Positions 1 to 5,565 of a stretch of DNA of 6,170 bases are shown piece after piece. The translations under genes were made by a program, and so were the position numbers. Position 1 is the stretch's first letter; every line of letters starts with the position of its first letter. The DNA is from JBAUHN01 sp049680295. Its GTDB lineage: Bacteria > Pseudomonadota > Alphaproteobacteria > Rhodobacterales > Rhodobacteraceae. The DNA is taken from NCBI GenBank assembly GCA_049680295.1, contig JBAUHN010000224.1:1-6170 (forward strand). The letters run 5' to 3'. The notes below the pieces were generated by a model. That model was not told the origin of the DNA. It was given only the letters and a program-made list of their open reading frames with translations, and ran no database searches.

Positions 1-354
1 ATCTATTCCGGCATCAAACAGATATCGCAAACCGTCTTTGCGCAGTCTGAACGTTCGTTTGAGAAGGCCTGCCTTATTCAGTATCCGCGCAAGGGCATTT
101 GGGCGATTGGATTTATTTCAACAACCACCAAGGGCGAGATTGCGGCCAGCACCGACAACACCCGCGACATGCTGAGTATCTTTTTGCCGACAACGCCAAA
201 CCCGACGTCGGGTTTTTTGCTGTTTGTCCCTGCAGAAGATGTGGTTGAACTGAATATGAGCGTCGAGGACGCCGCTAAATTGGTGATTTCCGCCGGGCTG
301 GTCTATCCCAATATGTCACCCGACGGGCAACCACCGGAAAATCATTCAGACTAA
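1..354 (+). CDS. DUF502 family membrane protein, C-terminal part (5' end outside window)
   Basis: The frame is open from base 1 and gives 117 residues before a TAA at 352-354, so the gene starts upstream of the window. The residues NPTSGFLLFVPAEDV (about 70-84 of the visible part), followed by the MSVEDAAKLVISAGLV segment, are the characteristic C-terminal signature of the DUF502 family. Members are usually about 200-230 residues with two N-terminal membrane helices, so roughly the second half is visible here. The earlier stretch YPRKGIWAIGFIS also fits the family. The biochemical function of DUF502 proteins is not established. An internal ATG at 169 is not the start, because the homologous sequence clearly continues upstream of it. 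The next gene on the same strand, cysK, begins 81 bp downstream; co-transcription is possible, but a hairpin lies in between. Confidence 0.88.
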   Translation: MYSGIKQISQTVFAQSERSFEKACLIQYPRKGIWAIGFISTTTKGEIAASTDNTRDMLSIFLPTTPNPTSGFLLFVPAEDVVELNMSVEDAAKLVISAGLVYPNMSPDGQPPENHSD

Positions 355-375
355 GGGTACGCCATGCCTTGCGTC

Positions 376-409
376 GGTGCTACGCTATGTCAGACTGACA
401 TGCAGCACC
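376..409. promoter_or_regulatory. Nested inverted repeat / hairpin in the cysK leader
   Basis: GGTGCT at 376-381 pairs with AGCACC at 404-409. Inside it, ATGTCAG at 387-393 and CTGACAT at 395-401 form a perfect 7-bp inverted repeat around a single A. The two stems are separated by a small asymmetric internal loop (5 nt on the left, 2 nt on the right). The structure sits between the DUF502 stop and the chosen cysK start. It could be an RNA hairpin (weak terminator or attenuator; only a short ATTTT follows at about 418) or a dyad operator. Its role is unknown, and its presence argues against translation starting at 364. Confidence 0.5.
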
Positions 410-435
410 ATCAACAGATTTTGGGGGAAAACCTT

Positions 436-1518
436 ATGGGACGCGACACAAATATCCGCACCACGGCCGGACGCGGACGGCTTTATGACAGCGTTTTGGA
501 TACAATCGGCGATACGCCGGTGATCCGTGTCAACAACATCGAAACCCATGGCGCCACGATCTACGTCAAATTCGAAGCCTTCAATCCCGCCGGATCGGTC
601 AAGGACCGTCTGGCCGTCAACATTATCGAAGCGGCGGAACGTTCGGGCGCGCTCAAACCCGGACAAACCGTGGTCGAGGCGACCAGCGGCAATACAGGCA
701 TCGGTCTGGCAATGGTTTGCGCGCAAAAGGGCTATCCGCTGGTTGTGACCATGGCCGACAGTTTCTCGGTCGAGCGTCGCCGGCTGATGCGCATGCTGGG
801 CGCCAAAGTCATCCTGACACCGCGCGCGCAAAAAGGGTTTGGCATGTATTCCAAGGCCGCTGAACTGGCGCAAAAACACGGCTGGTTTCTGGCCTCGCAG
901 TTTGAAACCAGTGCAAACGCCGACATTCACGAGGCCACAACCGCGAATGAAATTTTGACCGATTTTAAAGGGTCCAAACTGGACTTTCTGGTGACGGGAT
1001 ACGGCACCGGCGGCACAGTCACAGGATTGGGCCGCGTCTTGCGCAAGGCACGCCCCGACACGAAAATCATTCTGACCGAACCTGCCAACGCGCAGCTTGT
1101 AGGCAGTGGTACAGCGCAGGAGCGCGGCGCAAACAACGCGCCCGCAGGCAGCCATCCCGCGTTTGAGCCACATCCCATCCAAGGCTGGACACCCGATTTC
1201 ATCCCCGCCGTGCTGCAAGAGGCGATAGACGGCGCGTATTATGACGATCTGATCCCGGTCGCAGGTCCGGACGGCATTCAGGCCGCCCGCGATCTGGCCC
1301 AGAAAGAAGGTATATTCACCGGCATCTCCGGCGGCTCGACCTTTGCGGTTTCCCTGACGGTGGCAAAAACGGCGCCGAAAGGATCGGTCATCTTATGCAT
1401 GCTGCCCGACACCGGAGAGCGCTATTTGTCAACGCCGCTGTTCGAGACAATTGCCGAGGACATGGATGAGGCCGAGATTGAGATATCTCTGTCCACTCCC
1501 GGCGCGCAGATGGGGTGA
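436..1518 (+). CDS. cysK: Cysteine synthase (O-acetylserine sulfhydrylase), CysK type
   Basis: A PLP-dependent fold-type II enzyme of 360 residues that would make L-cysteine and acetate from O-acetylserine and sulfide in the cytoplasm. Visible motifs are IGDTPVIRVN near residues 24-33, NPAGSVKDR with the Schiff-base lysine at about residue 56, the TSGNTG phosphate/substrate loop at 83-88, GYGTGGTVTG at 188-197 (PLP phosphate-binding glycine loop), SGGST at 298-302 and LPDTGERYLST near the C-terminus. An upstream ATG at 364 would add 24 residues. I prefer 436 because GGGGGAA at 423-429 gives a good ribosome site 6 bases upstream and the extra residues look non-conserved and overlap the leader hairpin. 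At 360 residues it is somewhat longer than the usual 300-345, with an N-terminal extension before the conserved core. No serine acetyltransferase gene is adjacent. A cystathionine beta-synthase-like activity cannot be excluded from sequence alone. Confidence 0.93.
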   Translation: MGRDTNIRTTAGRGRLYDSVLDTIGDTPVIRVNNIETHGATIYVKFEAFNPAGSVKDRLAVNIIEAAERSGALKPGQTVVEATSGNTGIGLAMVCAQKGYPLVVTMADSFSVERRRLMRMLGAKVILTPRAQKGFGMYSKAAELAQKHGWFLASQFETSANADIHEATTANEILTDFKGSKLDFLVTGYGTGGTVTGLGRVLRKARPDTKIILTEPANAQLVGSGTAQERGANNAPAGSHPAFEPHPIQGWTPDFIPAVLQEAIDGAYYDDLIPVAGPDGIQAARDLAQKEGIFTGISGGSTFAVSLTVAKTAPKGSVILCMLPDTGERYLSTPLFETIAEDMDEAEIEISLSTPGAQMG

Positions 1519-1529
1519 CACAAAGCTCT

Positions 1530-2669
1530 TTACCCGCCCAGGGCTTTCAGTAATGCCAGCGACGGATTGCCCGTGGCAGGCAGGCCCTGGCTGGACTGAT
1601 AGGCACGGATGGCGCGGCGCGTGTTGGGGCCAATGACGCCATCGCTGCCTTCGGTGTCAAAGCCTTTGGCGGTCAGGCGTTGTTGCAACGCCTGACGGTT
1701 GGCTTTGGTCAGCCCGGTCGCATCGGGTGGAAAACTGCCGCGCAATGGGCCCGCGCCGCCAATCCTGTCGGCCAGATGGCCGACGCCAATCGCATAGGCA
1801 TCTGAATTATTGTAGCGTTTGATGGCGCGGAAATTGCCTGTGGTGGCAAATCTTGGACCACCCGGTTGCGGCTGCAGGTTGCCGCCGCTGGCGACTTCGC
1901 GCCCCCAGCTTTGCCCGCGGGTCCAACCGTTTCGCGCCAGATAAGCGGCCGTAGAGGCCAGCGCATCGCTGGGATCATCCGACCAGATATCGCGGCGACC
2001 GTCGCCGGTAAAATCCACAGCAAAGGCCTGATAGGACGTTGGAATAAACTGGGTATGGCCCATGGCACCGGCCCAGCTTCCGGTCATTCCGGACGCGGAG
2101 ATATCGCCGCTTTGCAGGATTTTCAGCGCCGCGATCAGTTGCTTTTCAAAAAACGCGCCGCGCCGCCCGTCATAGGCCAGCGTCGAGGTCGCCGAGATGA
2201 CCGGCACGTCGCCGCGCCGCTCTCCGTAAAAGCTTTCCAAGCCCCAGATGGCGGCAATGATCGTTGCATCAACCCCGTAACGCCCCTCAAGGGCATTCAG
2301 TGTTGCCCGGTGTCGCGCAAAGGCCGCGCGCCCCTTGGACACGCGTTCGTCCGAGGCCGCGATGGACAGGTAATCCTCAAGACTGCGTTTGAATTCGGTC
2401 TGGTTGCGGTCGCGTTTGACCACACCGGGTAAATACCCCGCCCCGCGAAACCCCGCTTTCAGCGTCGCATCTGACAGGCCCTGCCCTTTGGCGCGGGTTT
2501 TGAAGGCGGCGACCCAGGCGTCATAGCCTGTGTTTGCAACCGGTCGCAGATCAGCGGCAAGCCCTGCGCGGGCAACCGGGTTGCTGCCGCTTAGCGCGTT
2601 CGATGAAGTGCATGCCGTCAACCCGAAGGCGGCGATACCAAAGCCAAAATATCGTCTGGAAATGCTCAT
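1530..2669 (-). CDS. MltB-type lytic murein transglycosylase, lipoprotein with C-terminal peptidoglycan-binding domain
   Basis: A 379-residue periplasmic enzyme predicted to cleave the MurNAc-GlcNAc bond of peptidoglycan, leaving 1,6-anhydro-MurNAc ends. The start at 2669 (ATG, with AGACAGG upstream) places a signal peptide exactly at the N-terminus: SRR at residues 4-6, a hydrophobic stretch, and lipobox LTAC at 17-20, so Cys20 would be lipidated. A GTG at 2744 in the same frame would add 25 charged residues before the signal and is unlikely. The SLT_2/MltB-like domain runs from about 48 to 310. It includes WGLESFYGERRGD with the probable catalytic glutamate at 145, GSWAGAMGHTQFIPTSYQ near 197-214, and AVDFTGDGRRDIWS. 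Residues about 320-377 form a PG_binding_1 domain (DGVIGPNTRRAIRAYQ). The gene converges on cysK with only 11 bp between the stop codons and no obvious dedicated terminator. The SRRYFGF segment resembles a Tat motif. Confidence 0.92.
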   Translation of the reverse strand: MSISRRYFGFGIAAFGLTACTSSNALSGSNPVARAGLAADLRPVANTGYDAWVAAFKTRAKGQGLSDATLKAGFRGAGYLPGVVKRDRNQTEFKRSLEDYLSIAASDERVSKGRAAFARHRATLNALEGRYGVDATIIAAIWGLESFYGERRGDVPVISATSTLAYDGRRGAFFEKQLIAALKILQSGDISASGMTGSWAGAMGHTQFIPTSYQAFAVDFTGDGRRDIWSDDPSDALASTAAYLARNGWTRGQSWGREVASGGNLQPQPGGPRFATTGNFRAIKRYNNSDAYAIGVGHLADRIGGAGPLRGSFPPDATGLTKANRQALQQRLTAKGFDTEGSDGVIGPNTRRAIRAYQSSQGLPATGNPSLALLKALGG

Positions 2670-2919
2670 GTTTTTGCCTGTCTTTTTTTGTTGTTCACTC
2701 AATCCTGCCGGACCAAGTTCCGTATCTTCGTGTTTTTCTATCACGTCCTGCGGTTAGCGCATGCACCCTGCCCGCGTTTGATCCGGCGTGCGCAACACTC
2801 CGCCGATCCAGCCGAAATACACGCATAGAGGGTACTTTTTCAATCCTACCTGTGATATGAACCTGTCATCCTAAGTGCCATTTGCCAGGAATTAGCCTGG
2901 CCTGACATAGGTCGTCCCG
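2670..2919. other. Divergent intergenic region between the transglycosylase and the 81-residue gene
   Basis: These 250 bp separate two genes that point away from each other, so promoters for both should lie here. I see no convincing -35/-10 pair. The best element toward the right-hand gene is TGTGATATG (2851-2859), which resembles an extended -10 but lacks a good -35. GATCCGGCG at 2780-2788 is an imperfect inverted repeat of CGCCGATC at 2801-2808 (one bulged base). Reading frames in the region look non-coding. Confidence 0.4.
2884..2901. promoter_or_regulatory. Short inverted repeat just upstream of the 81-residue gene
   Basis: GCCAGG at 2884-2889 and CCTGGC at 2896-2901 form a perfect 6-bp dyad around AATTAG, ending 18 bases before the ATG at 2920. 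The position fits an operator or a small leader hairpin. The dyad is short enough to occur by chance, so this is a weak call. Confidence 0.3.
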
Positions 2920-3165
2920 ATGAATAAACGGATCGTTATCGTATTGTCAGAACCCCACGGCGCTTTGGAGAGCAACTGGGATCAAATTAAGACTGATCTC
3001 GCACAACTGAACCTAAGCGATGTGACCCGTTCAACTCAGCCGGGTCCGGTGATTGTCACCTGCAACATTGACGCAGGTGCGGATATCGGCGCGGTACTAA
3101 AAACGCTGAACGACATGTCGGAAATTCGCAATGCCGAAGAAGATTCGTGGTCATTCAACCAGTAA
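2920..3165 (+). CDS. Small hypothetical protein, possible I9-like (subtilisin propeptide-type) inhibitor
   Basis: An 81-residue acidic cytoplasmic protein with no signal peptide or membrane segment; I do not recognise a named family with certainty. The pattern is a strand (KRIVIVLS, 3-10), a helix (about 17-31), a strand (GPVIVTCNI, 42-50), a helix (about 54-67) and a charged end (EIRNAEEDSWSFNQ). This is compatible with the ferredoxin-like fold of subtilisin propeptides, and the end resembles the x-V-E-E-D-x-V stretch that plugs the active site in I9 family proteins. The next gene on this strand is an S8 subtilase, which makes a stand-alone inhibitor or folding helper plausible. Against this, that subtilase appears to carry its own prodomain, and 301 bp lie between the genes. 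The ribosome site is weak (AGG at 2909-2911). The coding call rests on a clean ORF with normal composition; the function is inference. Confidence 0.68.
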   Translation: MNKRIVIVLSEPHGALESNWDQIKTDLAQLNLSDVTRSTQPGPVIVTCNIDAGADIGAVLKTLNDMSEIRNAEEDSWSFNQ

Positions 3166-3264
3166 AGTGTTTCGTGTTTGCCTTGAAGTATTACATGTCG
3201 CCTGACGCGGTGAAATCGCTGATTTCAGGCAGAATGTAATGATTTAGATATTTCGCGAAACACT
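3166..3264. repeat. 99-bp centre-symmetric imperfect palindrome
   Basis: Three arm pairs share one symmetry centre at base 3215. AGTGTTTCG (3166-3174) matches CGAAACACT (3256-3264). ATTACAT (3190-3196) matches ATGTAAT (3234-3240). GCCTGA (3200-3205) matches TCAGGC (3225-3230). The unpaired spacers are equal on both sides: 15 nt between outer and middle arms, and 3 nt between middle and inner arms. It begins on the base right after the stop codon of the 81-residue gene. It could be a long RNA hairpin with symmetric internal loops, a 3'-end or processing element, or a small non-autonomous element with terminal inverted repeats. No target-site duplication is evident at the outer ends. Confidence 0.6.
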
Positions 3265-3466
3265 ATGAATTTTTCTGAACCACTGCGTGTTGGCTAAATA
3301 TTGAAATGTCTCGTGGCAGGTTTTGCCGTCGAGCACACCCAGGGACAGCCACAATTGTCTCAGGATGTTGCCGCACGCCAATATTTTGAAAAATTGTCAC
3401 CCCTCCTTGGGGGGACGCCATTGATCCCTCCGGCTGCGGATTTCGCAACCCAATGAGGATATTGCA
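3265..3466 (+). promoter_or_regulatory. Leader region of the subtilase gene
   Basis: This is the remainder of the 301-bp gap before the subtilase. No protein-coding frame is convincing; the only small + strand ORFs are 10 and 27 codons and lack ribosome sites. CCCC (3400-3403) and GGGG (3409-3412) flank TCCTT and could form a small hairpin. CCTCC occurs twice (3402-3406 and 3427-3431), and ATCCCTC at 3424-3430 is nearly complementary to the ribosome site GAGGAT at 3455-3460. The leader could therefore mask its own ribosome site. I see no clear promoter hexamers. Confidence 0.35.
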
Positions 3467-5467
3467 ATGAACGATTTTGACGAAGTCCCCGACGGCACAA
3501 ACGCCATACCGGGTCAGGTGATCATTAAATTGACGCAAACCGCGCAACGGTCGATGACGGCGGATGTGCCGTCTGGCCCGTTGCATGGCATCATGGATCA
3601 CGTGCCCAACAATCTTGGCGTGCCATCGATCGACAGCGTTCTAAAGAAGTACAAGGCGCGTCTGATCAACCGGCTGCACAGCCCCATGCCTTCCGCAACC
3701 TTGACCGCCAGCGCCACGGCAGAAGCAGCAGGCGCGCTGACTTCGACGTTTCGGGTCCGGTTCGATGATGCAACCGACCCCGAAAAAGTCGCCAAGGAAC
3801 TGGACAAAGCCTCGGGCGTGTCCGATGCGTCCGCCGAATACTACCGCTATTCATCGGCAACCCCGAATGATCCCGACTTTGGGCGTCTTTGGGGCATGCA
3901 GGCGATCAATGCGCCTGCAGCATGGAACCGCGACAAAGGCTGCAGCAACGTCATTGTTGGCGTGTTGGACAGTGGCTGCGATCTCAACCATCCCGATTTG
4001 GCGGCCAATCTGATCCAGGGCCGCGACATGGTGGATCTGCCCGGTGCGACGCCGCCACCCGGCTTTCATTTCGAAGGCGACCGTGTTGGCCGCGACAATA
4101 TCCCCCAGGACGAAGTTGGCCACGGCACCCATGTTGCCGGCACAATCGGTGCCGTTGGCAACAACGGAACCGGCGTGGTTGGCGTATGCTGGCAGGTCAA
4201 GATGATGCCCGTCAAAGTGCTGACGCGGATTGTGAACAACAACGATCCGACGGACGTGCGCGGGTCAGGGTCTTCGGCTGATGTGGCTGCGGGCGTCAGA
4301 TGGGCCGCCGATAATGGCGCACATATCATCAACATGAGCCTCGGGTCATCGCAGTCCACTTTTGTTGAACGTGATGCCATTGCCTATGCCATCGCCAAGG
4401 GTGTGTTGATCGTCGCGGCGATGGGCAACCACGGGACCAGTGCCAATCACTTCCCCGCCGCCTATCCCGGCGTGTTTTCGGTGGGTGCCATCAATCAGGC
4501 CGAACAGCTTGCCGGTTTTTCAGGCACCGGCAGCCATATCGATGTTGTCGGACCGGGCGTAAATATCTGGTCGACCGACTGGGATGATACCTACAGCGCC
4601 AAATCAGGGACCTCGATGGCGACGCCGCATGTGGCGGGTTTGGCGGCATTGATGAAGTGTTGCAAATTCAGCCTGACCGCGGATGAGATCAAGGACATGA
4701 TCCGGCAGACGGCCAAACCCCTGCGCGTCAACCCCGGCGATCCGGTGCCAAACAACAGCTATGGTCACGGGCTAATCGACGCAAAAGCTGCATTGGACCG
4801 CAGTTGCCCGATGGTGCTGTTGCCAGGCCGACCGCCGCTGCCGTGTGTCTTTGTGCCGCCGAGCCTGCCGTGCATCATTCCGCCACCCTGTCGCATACCC
4901 CCGCCGCCACCGTGCCGAATACCGCCGCCGCCTTGTGGCCCGTGTCTGGGTTGTCTGCCACCGCCACCGCCTTGTCTGGCACCTTTTGGGGGGGCGCAAG
5001 ATAGCGCTGCACCCACATCCGAGACCGCAGCGGCACCCTCTGCGACGCCGCCTTGTGTGCCATGTGTCGGACCTGCGCCGGGGCCGTGCCTGCCACCGCC
5101 CCCCTGTGTGGCCTGCCCGCCACCGCCGCCCCCTTGCGTGCCATGTGGCCCGTGTTTGCCACCGCCCCCCTGTTTCCCATGCGGGCCCTGCAAACCGTGC
5201 GGGCCTTGTGGACCATGTGGGCCTTGCACACCGTGCCTGCCACCGCCGCCCCCTTGCCTGCCCTGTGTACCGCCGCCGCCCTGTGGTCCGTGCATTTTGG
5301 CACCCAATGCACAGGCGAATGCTGCGCAAACGGCCGCCGGGACTTACGCCGAAAGCGGTCAATACGACTGGTCCCAATATGGCGCGAACCCCTACGAGCA
5401 CGCGCAATATGACTGGTCGCAGGTTGATTGGTCGCATTACGCCAAGCCGGATGGCGACGGCAGCTGA
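3467..5467 (+). CDS. Subtilisin-like (S8) serine protease with Cys/Pro-rich C-terminal tail
   Basis: A 666-residue protein, with the start supported by GAGG 8 bases upstream of the ATG. Residues about 15-130 look like an N-terminal prodomain (PGQVIIKL at 15-22; FRVRFDDATDPEKVAKEL at about 95-112). The S8 catalytic domain spans roughly 135-445. Asp168 lies in GVLDSGCDLNHPDL, His219 in VGHGTHVAGT, the oxyanion Asn321 in MGNHG and Ser383 in GTSMATPHVAG, so the triad is intact and the enzyme is probably active. Residues 447-609 hold 29 cysteines in a Pro-rich repeat, with two Cys blocks separated by a Cys-free Ala/Ser/Thr linker (504-529). Residues 610-666 carry three DWS repeats and end KPDGDGS. 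There is no N-terminal signal peptide, so it is either cytoplasmic or exported by a route not visible here. The next gene encodes an E1-like RiPP-type protein, suggesting a role as maturation protease or, more speculatively, as a substrate. The tail is unlike that of ordinary secreted subtilases. Confidence 0.93.
   Translation: MNDFDEVPDGTNAIPGQVIIKLTQTAQRSMTADVPSGPLHGIMDHVPNNLGVPSIDSVLKKYKARLINRLHSPMPSATLTASATAEAAGALTSTFRVRFDDATDPEKVAKELDKASGVSDASAEYYRYSSATPNDPDFGRLWGMQAINAPAAWNRDKGCSNVIVGVLDSGCDLNHPDLAANLIQGRDMVDLPGATPPPGFHFEGDRVGRDNIPQDEVGHGTHVAGTIGAVGNNGTGVVGVCWQVKMMPVKVLTRIVNNNDPTDVRGSGSSADVAAGVRWAADNGAHIINMSLGSSQSTFVERDAIAYAIAKGVLIVAAMGNHGTSANHFPAAYPGVFSVGAINQAEQLAGFSGTGSHIDVVGPGVNIWSTDWDDTYSAKSGTSMATPHVAGLAALMKCCKFSLTADEIKDMIRQTAKPLRVNPGDPVPNNSYGHGLIDAKAALDRSCPMVLLPGRPPLPCVFVPPSLPCIIPPPCRIPPPPPCRIPPPPCGPCLGCLPPPPPCLAPFGGAQDSAAPTSETAAAPSATPPCVPCVGPAPGPCLPPPPCVACPPPPPPCVPCGPCLPPPPCFPCGPCKPCGPCGPCGPCTPCLPPPPPCLPCVPPPPCGPCILAPNAQANAAQTAAGTYAESGQYDWSQYGANPYEHAQYDWSQVDWSHYAKPDGDGS
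4805..5293 (+). repeat. Low-complexity repeat encoding the Pro/Cys-rich tail
   Basis: This stretch encodes residues 447-609 of the subtilase. The repeated units are PCxxC and CLPPPPC, built from proline runs of 3-6 alternating with CGPC, CVPC and CLPC. Between residues 569 and 590 eight cysteines recur exactly every third residue (C-x-P phasing). Codons vary (TGT and TGC; CCG, CCA, CCC and CCT), so the amino-acid pattern is better kept than the DNA pattern. This suggests selection on the protein rather than a recent slippage expansion. Several long antisense frames across this stretch are by-products of the low complexity. Confidence 0.85.
5360..5440 (+). repeat. Three-copy YDWSQ-type repeat at the subtilase C-terminus
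   Basis: Residues 632-638 read QYDWSQY, 647-653 QYDWSQV and 652-658 QVDWSHY; the last two overlap by two residues. The segment is rich in Tyr, Trp and Asp and has no Cys, in sharp contrast to the tail before it. Copies use different codons. It resembles a short recognition or binding tag; I know of no named motif that it matches. Confidence 0.75.
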
Positions 5468-5494
5468 CCCTGCCTGAGTAATCGCGAAACCCGA

Positions 5495-5521
5495 CGGCGG
5501 GCAGATCCGTTCTGCCCGCCG
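5495..5521 (+). terminator. Strong GC hairpin between the subtilase and the E1-like gene
   Basis: CGGCGGGCAG (5495-5504) and CTGCCCGCCG (5512-5521) form a perfect 10-bp stem with a 7-nt loop, 27 bases after the subtilase stop. Only ATTTG follows, so the U tract is poor. It may be a leaky terminator or attenuator, or an mRNA-stabilising or processing structure that tunes the downstream gene relative to the protease. Confidence 0.6.
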
Positions 5522-5565
5522 ATTTGACACAGTAATTTGCAATCCACGATTTGAGGCGTCACATT

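Noticed and set aside
385..1218. 277-residue antisense frame over cysK
   Set aside because: It lies entirely opposite the strongly conserved cysK coding sequence and its translation shows no family features.
436..1518. cysK as a functional part of the cysteine-rich locus (cysteine supply)
   Set aside because: It is separated by a convergent transglycosylase gene and a divergent intergenic region, and belongs with the upstream housekeeping genes; proximity looks coincidental.
2670..2744. GTG start at 2744 for the transglycosylase, adding 25 residues
   Set aside because: The extension is charged and would bury the signal peptide and lipobox; the ATG at 2669 has a ribosome site and places the lipobox cysteine at residue 20.
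3306..3389. 27-codon ORF with two adjacent cysteines as a candidate RiPP precursor
   Set aside because: It has no ribosome site, no leader-like segment and an arginine-rich, random-looking composition.
3263..3601. 112-residue - strand frame overlapping the subtilase start
   Set aside because: It overlaps the subtilase 5' end, crosses the end of the palindrome and shows no recognisable domain.
4765..5542. Long antisense frames (180, 256 and 145 residues) and + strand alternative frames across the Cys/Pro tail
   Set aside because: They are Gly/Arg/His-rich shadows of the low-complexity repeat, have no ribosome sites or recognisable domains, and overlap a well-supported gene.
5524..5552. TTGACA at 5524-5529 as a -35 box for the E1-like gene
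   Set aside because: The -10 position at normal spacing (about 5546-5552) has no TATAAT-like sequence, and the transcript would start at or beyond the ribosome site.
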